From Pseudomonas sp. DG56-2 (GTDB lineage Bacteria > Pseudomonadota > Gammaproteobacteria > Pseudomonadales > Pseudomonadaceae): a stretch of 64,000 nt of DNA. Shown here one piece after another: positions 51,365 through 58,884 of the stretch. How positions within the stretch are numbered: the stretch's first letter is position 1; each line of letters starts with the position of its first letter. Below the pieces are notes generated by a model that worked only from the letters and a program-made list of their open reading frames with translations, did no database searches and was not told where the DNA came from. The position numbers and the translations under genes are program-made. Location of the stretch: positions 3,550,501 to 3,614,500 of the forward strand of contig NZ_CP032311.1 in assembly GCF_004803755.1 (NCBI RefSeq), written 5' to 3'.

Positions 51365-51658
51365 TTACGCAATTTGGATAGATTGGTTTGGTGATGCGTC
51401 ATTAGCGAACATTCTCGCCCGACCTACTCCCCAGGCCATTGCGCGACTCATCGATTCGTGGGGTCGCGTGTAGTAGGCCTCCTCCATAATCAGTGCTCCG
51501 CTTTGCGCGTAAACACCGATAAAAAGCTGTGTCTCGCCGGTTCGGGAAAGGCGGACTTCTACGTTGATCTTAGTACCGTCTACGAGCACTTCATCATGAT
51601 ATCTGTGGTGAAGAGTGGGGTCGGCCCATGCCCAGAACTTCTCTCCTCTGTTTCTCAT
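51365..51658 (-). CDS. Hypothetical protein, leftward
   Basis: A 97-residue protein (DEVLVDGTKINVEVRLSRTG, then RPHESMSRAMAWGVGRARMF). AGGAGG precedes the ATG, which is strong. The pattern is common in Pseudomonas prophages, function unknown. Confidence 0.58.
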   Translation of the reverse strand: MRNRGEKFWAWADPTLHHRYHDEVLVDGTKINVEVRLSRTGETQLFIGVYAQSGALIMEEAYYTRPHESMSRAMAWGVGRARMFANDASPNQSIQIA

Positions 51659-51782
51659 GGTTACGCCTCCTGCTCACAATGGATTGAGCTTATTAGCGTA
51701 CTAAAGTTGGCGGCGTTTGCCACTTCGCGCTCCTGTTCTGGGGGCTGAGCTGACAATCGGCCTCAAAACCTATACCGAACCG

Positions 51783-51813
51783 ATACAAAACCCCCTTCGT
51801 ATAATTTTTGTAT
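51783..51813. promoter_or_regulatory. Inverted repeat over a promoter before the 51.8 kb gene
   Basis: ATACAAAA (51783-51790) and TTTTGTAT (51806-51813) are perfect inverted arms. TATAAT lies between them (51800-51805), about 38 bp before the next ATG. This looks like an operator straddling a -10 element. Confidence 0.5.
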
Positions 51814-51842
51814 AGCCGCGATATGGCGGCCAAGGAATCGTA

Positions 51843-52352
51843 ATGCCAGAAGGAAATCGGGCGGCACGCTGGTGCCCGGATAAATGCCCCGTCACCGGGC
51901 GCCAGTTCTTCATGTGGATTGAGCATCCCGATGACGGCATGGTGCCGACCTATGGCGGCCCATTCGATAGCTACACGATCCCCGTCCGTGACGGCGACGA
52001 AGGCTTCTGCTGCGAACGCTTCGACCACGATCTGGGCAACTGGCGTGATAGCGAGATCGTCGGGCTCAAGCTGATTGATGATCAAAGCGATGATCGCGAG
52101 CACGGCCAGGTCGCCGAACTGCAGGCAGAGATTGAACGGCTCAATACCCAGAGCCGCGTCATCACGTTGTCCGGGTGCGAGTTCACCGAAGACGATCTGC
52201 TCGCCCGGGCAGTTCGCGGGGTGAGCGGCACAGGAAGGCAGAAGAGGCCGCGCTGGGCACTGATGACCGATGTATTCCTCTGCGGGTCAGGGGTCGCACA
52301 TGCACTGTGCAGGCGGTTCGGCCTTGATCCAGACGAGGGCCTGCGCAAATGA
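51843..52352 (+). CDS. Hypothetical early protein
   Basis: A 169-residue protein. An N-terminal Cys-containing part (RWCPDKCPVTGRQFFMWIEH) is followed by a coiled coil (QVAELQAEIERLNTQSRVIT). AAGGAA precedes the ATG; promoter and operator-like repeat lie upstream. It overlaps the following lipoprotein gene by 4 bp. Not recognised. Confidence 0.6.
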   Translation: MPEGNRAARWCPDKCPVTGRQFFMWIEHPDDGMVPTYGGPFDSYTIPVRDGDEGFCCERFDHDLGNWRDSEIVGLKLIDDQSDDREHGQVAELQAEIERLNTQSRVITLSGCEFTEDDLLARAVRGVSGTGRQKRPRWALMTDVFLCGSGVAHALCRRFGLDPDEGLRK

Positions 52353-52663
52353 CCCGCCTCGCCCTCTGCCTCCTGCTGCTGGCCGCCTTGGTTGGCTGCG
52401 AGCCGATGACGCCGGAGCAGGCTTCTCAGCAAAAGCGGGAACACCCTTTCCATGACGTATCTGCCCACCACAACGATGCGCGAGGAGCTACCTGCTGGAT
52501 TCCATACGACTCCCGCGCGGGCCTTTCGTGCTTGCCTGATTGGATGCTGCACGCGCCTGACCTGGCCAGCAACGAGCGCCAGCTCTCCCCGCACGAAACC
52601 GAATCTGAACCTACACCCGCACTGGCGCCTGGGCGCTGGATTGATGAGAGGTATGAGCTGTGA
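52349..52663 (+). CDS. Prophage lipoprotein
   Basis: A 104-residue lipoprotein: signal peptide ending in LLLAALVGC. The mature protein has two more Cys and the terminal segment PTPALAPGRWIDERYEL, a degraded copy of which occurs near 54.05 kb. Coupled to both neighbours. Function is unknown. Confidence 0.65.
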   Translation: MTRLALCLLLLAALVGCEPMTPEQASQQKREHPFHDVSAHHNDARGATCWIPYDSRAGLSCLPDWMLHAPDLASNERQLSPHETESEPTPALAPGRWIDERYEL

Positions 52664-52995
52664 CTGAACTCGAAGAACTTCAGCTAGCAGCAAAGGCCGC
52701 CGGCATTGAGGTAGAGCCGTGCACCTGTAGCAATCCGAAGTGGCCACTGCGCATCAAGGGCCAGTCCGGCACCAGGGCTCATTGGAACCCCTACATCAAC
52801 GACGGCGATGCATTCAAGCTGGCGATTGGCTTGGGCATGCAGATCAGCATTGAAGGCTCTGGCGAGGATGAGGCCGTCTGGGCTGACGACACGATGATCT
52901 GGGTGCGCAGCGATTTCGCCCAGGGTGATCGCCGAAAGGCTGCGCGCAGCGCCATCGTCAGCGTTGCCGCCCAGCGCGGAGAGCAGATGCCATGA
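52660..52995 (+). CDS. Hypothetical early protein
   Basis: A 111-residue protein starting at a GTG that overlaps the lipoprotein stop. It contains GIEVEPCTCSNPKWPLRIKG, then YINDGDAFKLAIGLGMQISI, a pattern of small phage proteins near DUF2591. Not recognised with certainty. Confidence 0.6.
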   Translation: MTELEELQLAAKAAGIEVEPCTCSNPKWPLRIKGQSGTRAHWNPYINDGDAFKLAIGLGMQISIEGSGEDEAVWADDTMIWVRSDFAQGDRRKAARSAIVSVAAQRGEQMP

Positions 52996-53060
52996 TCCTT
53001 CTACCCATCGCCGCCCCGCTCTACATGGTCTGGATGATCTGGAACGGGCCGAGGCCATGA
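52992..53060 (+). CDS. Possible 22-residue membrane peptide
   Basis: ATGA overlap with the previous gene opens a 22-codon frame (MILLPIAAPLYMVWMIWNGP) with a hydrophobic core; ATGA again couples it to the following truncated frame. Such coupling suggests translation. Function is unknown. Confidence 0.4.
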   Translation: MILLPIAAPLYMVWMIWNGPRP

Positions 53061-53179
53061 ATGCACCGGCTACGGTTCTCGACCCCTGCAGTGCCAGCGT
53101 TTTGCTGTGGCTCGGAAAGCATGGAAAACAGGCTGATAGGCAGAAACACCGATCCACAGCCTTACCCGCACCGAGCTGA
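53057..53179 (+). pseudogene. Truncated start of a DNA methyltransferase-like gene
   Basis: A 40-codon frame beginning MNAPATVLDPCSAS. In related Pseudomonas phages (from memory) a SAM-dependent methyltransferase begins almost the same, with DPCCGS as the SAM-binding start. Here similarity stops after about 14 residues and the frame ends just before the Qnr-like gene on the other strand. This looks like a gene cut by an insertion or recombination. Confidence 0.45.
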
Positions 53180-53188
53180 AACGTCGGG

Positions 53189-53836
53189 CTAGCCCAGCAC
53201 ATTAATTCCCAATCGAGCAGCAAGATCGCTCATCTGATCACGGCTGACCTTCACGCCCTCCACATTGACTGTCCTGATATCCAAGTCGCCGAGTTCCGAG
53301 TCCGTCAAGTCGCAGCCGGTAAAATCTGCAGATCGCCAGTCAATTGCGGTGAACTCACCACCAGAAAGGTCCGAACCGGAAAAATTGGCACCAGTTACAT
53401 TGGCACCCGTCCAGCGGTTGTCCCACAGTTCACACTTTTCGAGATTCACCTTGGAGAAGTTGGCATAGGCCAAATTACTCTTATTGATGTAGGCGCTGCA
53501 GAACCAGGACTTGTTGGAGATAACGTTCATGAAGCTGGCACTACTGAAATCAGCCCCCTGCGCCTTGCATTCGCTGATTTCCAACCCTAAAGCGCTGGCA
53601 AAATTGAAAACGCAGACTGACAGGTCGCAACGCTTGAAAGAGGCGCCTTTCAATTTGGCGCTGCGAAAGTTGCAACCGATCTGGCGATCTCGGTCATAGA
53701 AGCTGCAGTCAATGAATTGCGTTTCCGTCAGGTCCGTTCTGGAAAAATCACAATCCAAGAAAGACACACCACTTACGATTCGGCCCGTGAATTCGTTCAC
53801 GTCGATTCGTTTATTTTCAAATACTTGCGATTCCAT
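53189..53836 (-). CDS. Qnr-family pentapeptide-repeat protein
   Basis: A 215-residue protein, the length of Qnr (about 214-218). It has pentapeptide repeats throughout and Qnr landmarks: FYDRDRQIGCNF, SALGLEISECKAQGADF, WFCSAYINKSNLAYANFSKV, LEKCELWDNRWTGANV, FSGSDLSGGEF and the C-terminal dimer helix after ELGDLDIR. Qnr proteins mimic B-form DNA and protect gyrase/topoisomerase IV, giving low-level quinolone resistance. It is reversed to the early operon, lower in GC, and has no LexA box upstream, unlike qnrB. It looks like an acquired moron. Activity is not proven. Confidence 0.85.
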   Translation of the reverse strand: MESQVFENKRIDVNEFTGRIVSGVSFLDCDFSRTDLTETQFIDCSFYDRDRQIGCNFRSAKLKGASFKRCDLSVCVFNFASALGLEISECKAQGADFSSASFMNVISNKSWFCSAYINKSNLAYANFSKVNLEKCELWDNRWTGANVTGANFSGSDLSGGEFTAIDWRSADFTGCDLTDSELGDLDIRTVNVEGVKVSRDQMSDLAARLGINVLG

Positions 53837-54270
53837 AACGCATTCCTACACGACTCGATAGCGCGACGAATTTATCATCACAGCGTGAGTCATAAAAAAC
53901 TTTCCCATCTCAAACTGTAACAAGACGAGAAACAAATTCTAGCTGCTGTGCACCTGCCTCATCCTGAACGATGTGGGCATCACTACTGCATCTCCTGCAT
54001 CCGGCTGCACGTCCACAACTAGCGCCAAGTCTACGCATCTAGTCAGACCTACGCCCGTGCTGGCGCCCCGCTGGACTGATGAAAGGTGATCGCGTCGAGA
54101 CGAGTGCTCGTCCAGCCAGGCTTACGTCGGTCTTGGACCCAGGACAACTGACTGTGCGAGCAAGAACATCATGACAGGCGCCTTGATCAGCGTCTGTAGG
54201 AAAATCCTGATTTTCCCTCCCCCTACAACAACTCAAGCCTGCCGGTGGGCGGGCATGGAGAGCTATTGCC
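53837..54270 (-). other. Upstream region of the Qnr-like gene; gene remnant
   Basis: A 434-bp stretch without a complete gene. It holds the leftward promoter region of the Qnr-like gene, an old copy of the lipoprotein C-terminus (54046-54092 reads RPTPVLAPRWTDER then stop, against PTPALAPGRWIDERYEL at 52.6 kb), and a hairpin GGAAAATC / GATTTTCC (54199-54216). Confidence 0.55.
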
Positions 54271-54594
54271 ATGACGAAAGAAGAGCTGGCCAGCCTGCCC
54301 GGGAAAGTGAACATCGCCATCGAAGCGGGTAAGGCTGCGGCGGTAGCCTGCAAGGACGATGGCGGAAGCGCCAACTGTGACCGTGTCGTGATTCCCATCC
54401 CGGGTATGCGCGCTAAATCTCTGCCCGGTCTGCCTGGGTACGTGCAGAAAAAGAGTGGATGGCACCAGCAAAGCATTCACCTTGATACCCCGTGGCCAGG
54501 GATTGGCAACCGGCACAGCGCAGGCGTCCGTGCTATGCACGAATCCCTCAGGACCCAGGGCGTCGACTGCTACGTCTACTACCAGGTCGATTAA
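54271..54594 (+). CDS. Hypothetical protein before the excisionase-like gene
   Basis: A 107-residue protein (MTKEELASLPGKVNIAIEAG, then CDRVVIPIPGMRAKSLPGLP). It is preceded by GGAGAG and follows the remnant region. Not recognised. Confidence 0.55.
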   Translation: MTKEELASLPGKVNIAIEAGKAAAVACKDDGGSANCDRVVIPIPGMRAKSLPGLPGYVQKKSGWHQQSIHLDTPWPGIGNRHSAGVRAMHESLRTQGVDCYVYYQVD

Positions 54595-54638
54595 CCCCTC
54601 CCCACCTCTGCCGCCATGCGCGGCGTGGAGCCTATCCC

Positions 54639-54881
54639 ATGGAAACCGAAATTCTCTCGGAGAAAGAACTGGCCGAGCTGACCGGCTACAAGGCCAGAGG
54701 CTACCAGCGCCGCTGGCTTCAAGAGCGGCAATGGCACTTTGTTGAGAGCCGCGGTGGTCGGCCGCTCGTTGGTCGACAGTACGCCCGCATGAAGCTGGGC
54801 GTAGCTCTTGAAGTAGTGCCCGTGACACCCCCGCCCCTGCCGACTCCGGCATGGAGACCTGATTTTTCGCGAGTGAAGTGA
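54639..54881 (+). CDS. DUF4224 excisionase-like protein
   Basis: An 80-residue protein. It begins ETEILSEKELAELTGYKARG, the winged-helix start of the DUF4224 family that regularly precedes phage integrase genes and probably acts as excisionase or int regulator. It ends one base before the integrase ATG. Confidence 0.8.
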   Translation: METEILSEKELAELTGYKARGYQRRWLQERQWHFVESRGGRPLVGRQYARMKLGVALEVVPVTPPPLPTPAWRPDFSRVK

Positions 54882-54882
54882 A

Positions 54883-55932
54883 ATGCGACCAAGAAGTACC
54901 GAGAACCGCGATTTGCCGCCTGGCGTTTATCGACGCAAGCGCATAAGGAAGAACGGAAACATATGGGTCGGATACTACTACCGTAACTCTCTGGGAAAGG
55001 AGATTCCGCTCGGTACCGACCTGGTGAAAGCGAAGCTGAAGTGGGCTGAGCTTGAAGCAAAGGCCACACCCGCCGAGCTGACAACGATGAAAGGGATCTT
55101 CGATCAGTACGAGAAACTCATCATTCCGAAGAAAGCACCTCGGACCCAGAAGGACAACATTTACGAGCTTAAGCAGTTGCGCACCGCATTCGACCCAGCC
55201 CCGATTGATGCAATCACCCCGTCGATGGTCGCCCAGTATCGCGATACACGATCAGCTAAGACCAGGGCAAACAGAGAAATCGCTCTACTTTCACACGTTT
55301 TCAATACAGCAAGGGAGTGGGGGCTCACCACGAAAGTGAATCCGTGCCTGGGGGTTCGCAAGAACAAAGAAAAGCCTCGAGACTATTACGCCAACGAGGC
55401 CGTATGGCAGGCGGTTTATGAGGAAGCATCAGAGGAGTTAAAGGATGCGATGGACTTGGCATACCTCACCGGCCAGCGGCCAGCGGATGTGCTCTCCATG
55501 CGGAAGGACGATGTGGAGGGGGTCTACTTGCGAGTCAATCAAGGCAAGACAGGCAAACGACTGAGGATCGTGATGGAAGTGGATGGCGTGAACAACAGTC
55601 TGGGTACGCTGCTCGAGCGCATCAGACGGAGAACCAGCGATCACCTGTCGCCGTTCTTCATCTTGAATAGCAATGGAAAGAAGTTGTCCTGGGAAATGTT
55701 GCGCAACCGTTGGCAGGATGCGCGAGAGGCTGCTCGAGTGAAGGCAATCAGCGAGAAGAAGCCAGAACTTGCGAACCGAATCGCTCAGTTCCAGTTCAGG
55801 GATATCAGGCCTAAAGCGGCTTCCGAGATCACCGACTTGGCCGATGCTAGCCTGCTGCTGGGCCATTCGAAAGAAGGCATTACCGAACGGGTTTACCGTC
55901 GTATCGGCGCTATTGCCAAGCCTTCGAAATAG
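54883..55932 (+). CDS. int: Prophage tyrosine integrase
   Basis: A 349-residue integrase. An N-terminal arm-binding domain (GNIWVGYYYRNSLGKEIPLG) and core-binding domain (LTTMKGIFDQYEKLIIPKKA) precede the catalytic domain: Arg in YLTGQRPADVL, FRDIRPKAAS (Arg in place of the usual first His), His in LLLGHSKEG, Tyr in TERVYRR. It is next to tRNA-Cys, the likely attachment gene, and is last in the early operon. Confidence 0.92.
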   Translation: MRPRSTENRDLPPGVYRRKRIRKNGNIWVGYYYRNSLGKEIPLGTDLVKAKLKWAELEAKATPAELTTMKGIFDQYEKLIIPKKAPRTQKDNIYELKQLRTAFDPAPIDAITPSMVAQYRDTRSAKTRANREIALLSHVFNTAREWGLTTKVNPCLGVRKNKEKPRDYYANEAVWQAVYEEASEELKDAMDLAYLTGQRPADVLSMRKDDVEGVYLRVNQGKTGKRLRIVMEVDGVNNSLGTLLERIRRRTSDHLSPFFILNSNGKKLSWEMLRNRWQDAREAARVKAISEKKPELANRIAQFQFRDIRPKAASEITDLADASLLLGHSKEGITERVYRRIGAIAKPSK

Positions 55933-55971
55933 GAAAGTTTCGGAACTCCTACCTGAAAGTTTCGGAACTCC
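55933..55971 (+). repeat. Two 17-bp direct repeats after int
   Basis: GAAAGTTTCGGAACTCC occurs at 55933-55949 and again at 55955-55971, 22 bp apart. Such paired repeats beside an attachment site are typical integrase arm-type binding sites. Confidence 0.65.
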
Positions 55972-55992
55972 AAGCTTTTCGAACGCTCAAAG

Positions 55993-56024
55993 AAAAACCC
56001 CGCAGACGTTAATCTGCGGGGCTT
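55993..56024 (-). terminator. Terminator of the tRNA-Cys gene
   Basis: Leftward hairpin CCCCGCAGA / TCTGCGGGG (arms 56013-56021 and 55998-56006 read on the reverse strand) followed by TTTTTC. It lies 8 bp beyond the tRNA 3' end. Confidence 0.83.
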
Positions 56025-56032
56025 TCAATAAT

Positions 56033-56106
56033 GGAGGCCGAGGTCGGAATCGAACCGGCGTAGACGGATTTGCAATCCGGAGCATAACCACTTTGCTACT
56101 CGGCCT
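56033..56106 (-). tRNA. tRNA-Cys (GCA), probable attachment site of the prophage
   Basis: A 74-base cloverleaf on the reverse strand. It starts GGCCGAGTAGC, has anticodon GCA in ATTGCAAAT, TTCGATTCC in the T-loop, and an encoded CCA end (TCGGCCTCCA). The acceptor stem pairs GGCCGAG with CTCGGCC. Its 3' end faces the integrase gene, the usual attachment arrangement, but no second copy of the 3' end is visible at the left of the prophage in this window. Confidence 0.92.
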
Positions 56107-56360
56107 CAAATGCCCGAAACCCTTGAGTAAGCGATCTCAAACATATACAACTCTTTAAGGAAATAACTGATTACAACTGCTATCCCCTTGAAAACGCTGA
56201 GCTTTTCAGCTGCCTCGTTTTCGATGGACGCAATTATGTACTCATTCGTTTGAGCTGGCAAGCCCTTGAATTCAAAAAGTTTATTTTTTTCCTCAACACG
56301 GTACGACGAGCCTGGATACACGGCCCATGCCCCTGAAACCAAGGTCACGCACCACTGCAA
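56106..56360 (-). CDS. Uncertain AT-rich small frame upstream of tRNA-Cys
   Basis: An 84-codon frame with a TTG start (later starts possible), reading NKLFEFKGLPAQTNEYIIAS and further helical sequence. It has lower GC than its neighbours and no clear ribosome site. It could be a remnant of an older element or non-coding. Confidence 0.28.
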   Translation of the reverse strand: MQWCVTLVSGAWAVYPGSSYRVEEKNKLFEFKGLPAQTNEYIIASIENEAAEKLSVFKGIAVVISYFLKELYMFEIAYSRVSGI

Positions 56361-56415
56361 AAGGGTCTTATGATAGTGCCTCCCCCTCTGCCTGCCTGAT
56401 CAACTGTCGTCGACC

Positions 56416-57069
56416 ATGCAAACCGAACTGGATCTTTTCGACCCCGAAAGCCCGCTGCCGCCCCAGTGGGTTGCCGCGCAGGCTGTTGTTTTGCCCGGGT
56501 TTGCCTTGCCCCAGGTTGAGGTGATGCTCCCTCTGTTGCGTCACGTGGTCGCTCAGGCTCCGTTTCGCCACATGCTGACACCAGGTGGCCTGAAAATGGC
56601 GGTTGGGCTAACGAACTGTGGCGCGTTGGGATGGGTCAGTGACCGCCAGGGTTACCGCTATAGCCCGGTCGATCCGCTGAGCAATCGTCCGTGGCCGGAA
56701 TTGCCCGGTGTACTGGTAGAGTTGGCCAGTCGTGCAGCGCTGGTGGCCGGGTTCAGCGACTTCCAGCCTGATGCCTGTCTGGTCAACTGCTATCGCCCCG
56801 GCAATCGCTTGAGCCTGCATCAAGACCGCGACGAGCGCGACTTCACTCAACCCATCGTGTCGGTGTCGCTGGGGTTGCCCGCAGTGTTCCTCTTGGGTGG
56901 GCATAGCCGTAGTGAACCCACTCAGCGTATTGGTCTACGCCACGGCGATGTACTGGTCTGGGGTGGTGATGATCGGCTGCGCTTTCATGGGGTATTGCCG
57001 CTCAAAGCCGGCGCACATCCCCAGTTGGGCAACCTGCGGATCAACCTGACCCTGCGCAAGGCTGGGTGA
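56416..57069 (+). CDS. alkB: DNA/RNA alkylation repair dioxygenase AlkB
   Basis: A 217-residue Fe(II)/2-oxoglutarate dioxygenase. It has the iron-binding H-x-D in LSLHQDRDE (about 136), the distal His in LRFHGVLPL (about 195) and the 2OG-binding Arg in NLRINLTLRK. AlkB removes 1-methyladenine and 3-methylcytosine from DNA and RNA. It is a chromosomal gene and the first firm one beyond the prophage. Confidence 0.93.
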   Translation: MQTELDLFDPESPLPPQWVAAQAVVLPGFALPQVEVMLPLLRHVVAQAPFRHMLTPGGLKMAVGLTNCGALGWVSDRQGYRYSPVDPLSNRPWPELPGVLVELASRAALVAGFSDFQPDACLVNCYRPGNRLSLHQDRDERDFTQPIVSVSLGLPAVFLLGGHSRSEPTQRIGLRHGDVLVWGGDDRLRFHGVLPLKAGAHPQLGNLRINLTLRKAG

Positions 57070-57167
57070 CGGCAACCGTCTTGCACCTCTCTTCCTTTAC
57101 CTCTACAGTCCTGTGCGCTCACACAATCAATAATGAGAATTGCTACTAGCACCTGACAGGAGTCGCG

Positions 57168-58169
57168 GTGGAGATGCAACGGATTAAGGAACTCGCAGCC
57201 GTGCTGGCTCTCTCGCTGCCTCTCACCGCTGCTGCATCAATGAAAGAAACAGCGATCCAGATTTCAGGCCCTCAAGGGCCGCTTGCGGGCAGCTTGCTCT
57301 CCAGCGAGCGCAATGCTGCGGTAGTGATCATTGTTGCGGGCTCCGGCCCCACCGATCGCAACGGCAACAGTCGTGAAACTGGCCTCACCCCCTGGACCTA
57401 CAAGATGCTGGCTCAAGGCTTGGCTACACAGGGAATTGCCAGTTTGCGTTTCGACAAGCGCGCGGTGCGTGCCAGCGCCGGAGCGATTGTCGATATTAGC
57501 CAAATCATTATTGAAGATTACGCCAGCGACGTGCGAGCCTGGGCAGACCTGTTGCGCCAGCGCTTGCCTGGCACCCCGATCTGGATATTGGGCCATAGCC
57601 AAGGTGGCTTGATCGCCCTGCTGGCGGCACAGGACAACCCAACTATCCACGGCGTGGTCCTCGTCGCCACTGCGGGGCGCAGCCTCGATCAAGTAATGGT
57701 CGAGCAACTGCAAAGACACCCTGAATACACCTCGCTCGTCGCGCCTGCGTCTTCAATACTGCGCCGTCTGAAAGCCGGCGAGCCAGTGGAAGACCAACAC
57801 ATAGTACCGGCGCTGCAGCCAATCATGCGCCGAGAGGTGCAAAGCTTGCTTATCAGTGAGCTGGCTCGCAACCCGGCACAACTCATTGCCCGCACCCCCC
57901 AACCGGTCCTGATTGTGCAGGGTGGCCAGGATTTGCAGATAACGCAAACCGACGCAAATTTGCTCAAGGCAGCGAAGCAAGATGCTCACCTGGTGATCCT
58001 TGAGCACGCTAACCATGTGCTCAAGGATGTGCCTGTTGATGATCGGCAGGCCAATTTTGCCGCCTATAGCAACCCGCAACTACCATTGGCCAAAGGCCTT
58101 ATGCAGGCATTAAGCAGTTTCATTCTCGCCAAACAGCCTGCGCATGACCCGGAACCCCATCAACGATGA
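57168..58169 (+). CDS. Secreted alpha/beta hydrolase
   Basis: A 333-residue serine hydrolase. The signal peptide ends near AAAS (residue 24), AGSGPTDRNGN is the oxyanion region, the nucleophile is in GHSQGG (about 145), Asp in GGQDLQI and His in ANHVLKD. It probably acts as an esterase or peptidase in the periplasm. GTG 57168 has AGGAG; ATG 57174 is an alternative start. Its stop overlaps the methyltransferase gene by 4 bp. Confidence 0.82.
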   Translation: MEMQRIKELAAVLALSLPLTAAASMKETAIQISGPQGPLAGSLLSSERNAAVVIIVAGSGPTDRNGNSRETGLTPWTYKMLAQGLATQGIASLRFDKRAVRASAGAIVDISQIIIEDYASDVRAWADLLRQRLPGTPIWILGHSQGGLIALLAAQDNPTIHGVVLVATAGRSLDQVMVEQLQRHPEYTSLVAPASSILRRLKAGEPVEDQHIVPALQPIMRREVQSLLISELARNPAQLIARTPQPVLIVQGGQDLQITQTDANLLKAAKQDAHLVILEHANHVLKDVPVDDRQANFAAYSNPQLPLAKGLMQALSSFILAKQPAHDPEPHQR

Positions 58170-58771
58170 ACGACGAAATCTCAAGCCAAGCCAACTACCA
58201 CCTCGCCGCTCAAAAAATCCCTGTATATGCACACCTAAGGCAGACTGTTGAACAGTGCTACTGGGCTGCCGGAAGCAGGGCAATTGACGTTGGTTGCGGT
58301 GCAGGTCGAGATAGCCGTTACCTGCTTGAGCAAGGCTTCGTTGTTCATGCCTTCGATCAAGATGCCAATGCACTGGCCCACCTGCAGGACCTCAATGCGC
58401 ATCCTCGACTAAAGGTGCACCAAAGCAGCTTCGACGCCTTCGATTACCCGCAAGCCGATCTGATCACCGCTTGCTCCAGCCTGTTCTTCTGCCCTCCTCA
58501 GGTTTTCCCCGCGGTCTGGCAGAAAATAGTCCACGCCTTGCGGCCCAATGGCGTGTTCTGTGGTCATTTCATGGGGCCCGAAGACAGTTGGGCGCAACTA
58601 CAGCCTAATGATTTGAGCGTTCATGAATATGAGCAGGTCGAGCAACTAATGCGTGGCTTCGAGGTGCTCGATGTATACGAGCACAATCAACCAGGACAAA
58701 CCCTGCTTGGTAAACGCAAACACTGGCATAGCTGGTCGGTTCTGGCGCGCAAGACCGACCGCTGTGGGTGA
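58166..58771 (+). CDS. Class I SAM-dependent methyltransferase (TehB-like)
   Basis: A 201-residue methyltransferase. Motif I is AIDVGCGAGRDSRYLLEQGF (about 39), followed by the acidic VHAFDQDANAL. Its short length and pattern resemble TehB/small-molecule methyltransferases. Coupled to the hydrolase gene. The substrate is unknown. Confidence 0.8.
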   Translation: MNDEISSQANYHLAAQKIPVYAHLRQTVEQCYWAAGSRAIDVGCGAGRDSRYLLEQGFVVHAFDQDANALAHLQDLNAHPRLKVHQSSFDAFDYPQADLITACSSLFFCPPQVFPAVWQKIVHALRPNGVFCGHFMGPEDSWAQLQPNDLSVHEYEQVEQLMRGFEVLDVYEHNQPGQTLLGKRKHWHSWSVLARKTDRCG

Positions 58772-58794
58772 ACATCTTTTGCAGAAACACTTGA

Positions 58795-58810
58795 CTGTAT
58801 ATACATACAG
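58795..58810 (+). promoter_or_regulatory. LexA (SOS) box upstream of topB
   Basis: CTGTATATACATACAG is a near-perfect match to the LexA consensus CTGTATATAAAAACAG. It lies 74 bp before the topB start. Confidence 0.88.
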
Positions 58811-58884
58811 ATAAAGCTTGCCAGCCCAGTCAATCCTGCGCATTCTATGCCTCACTCCAGCCATAGAATGACTTCAACGCCGGT

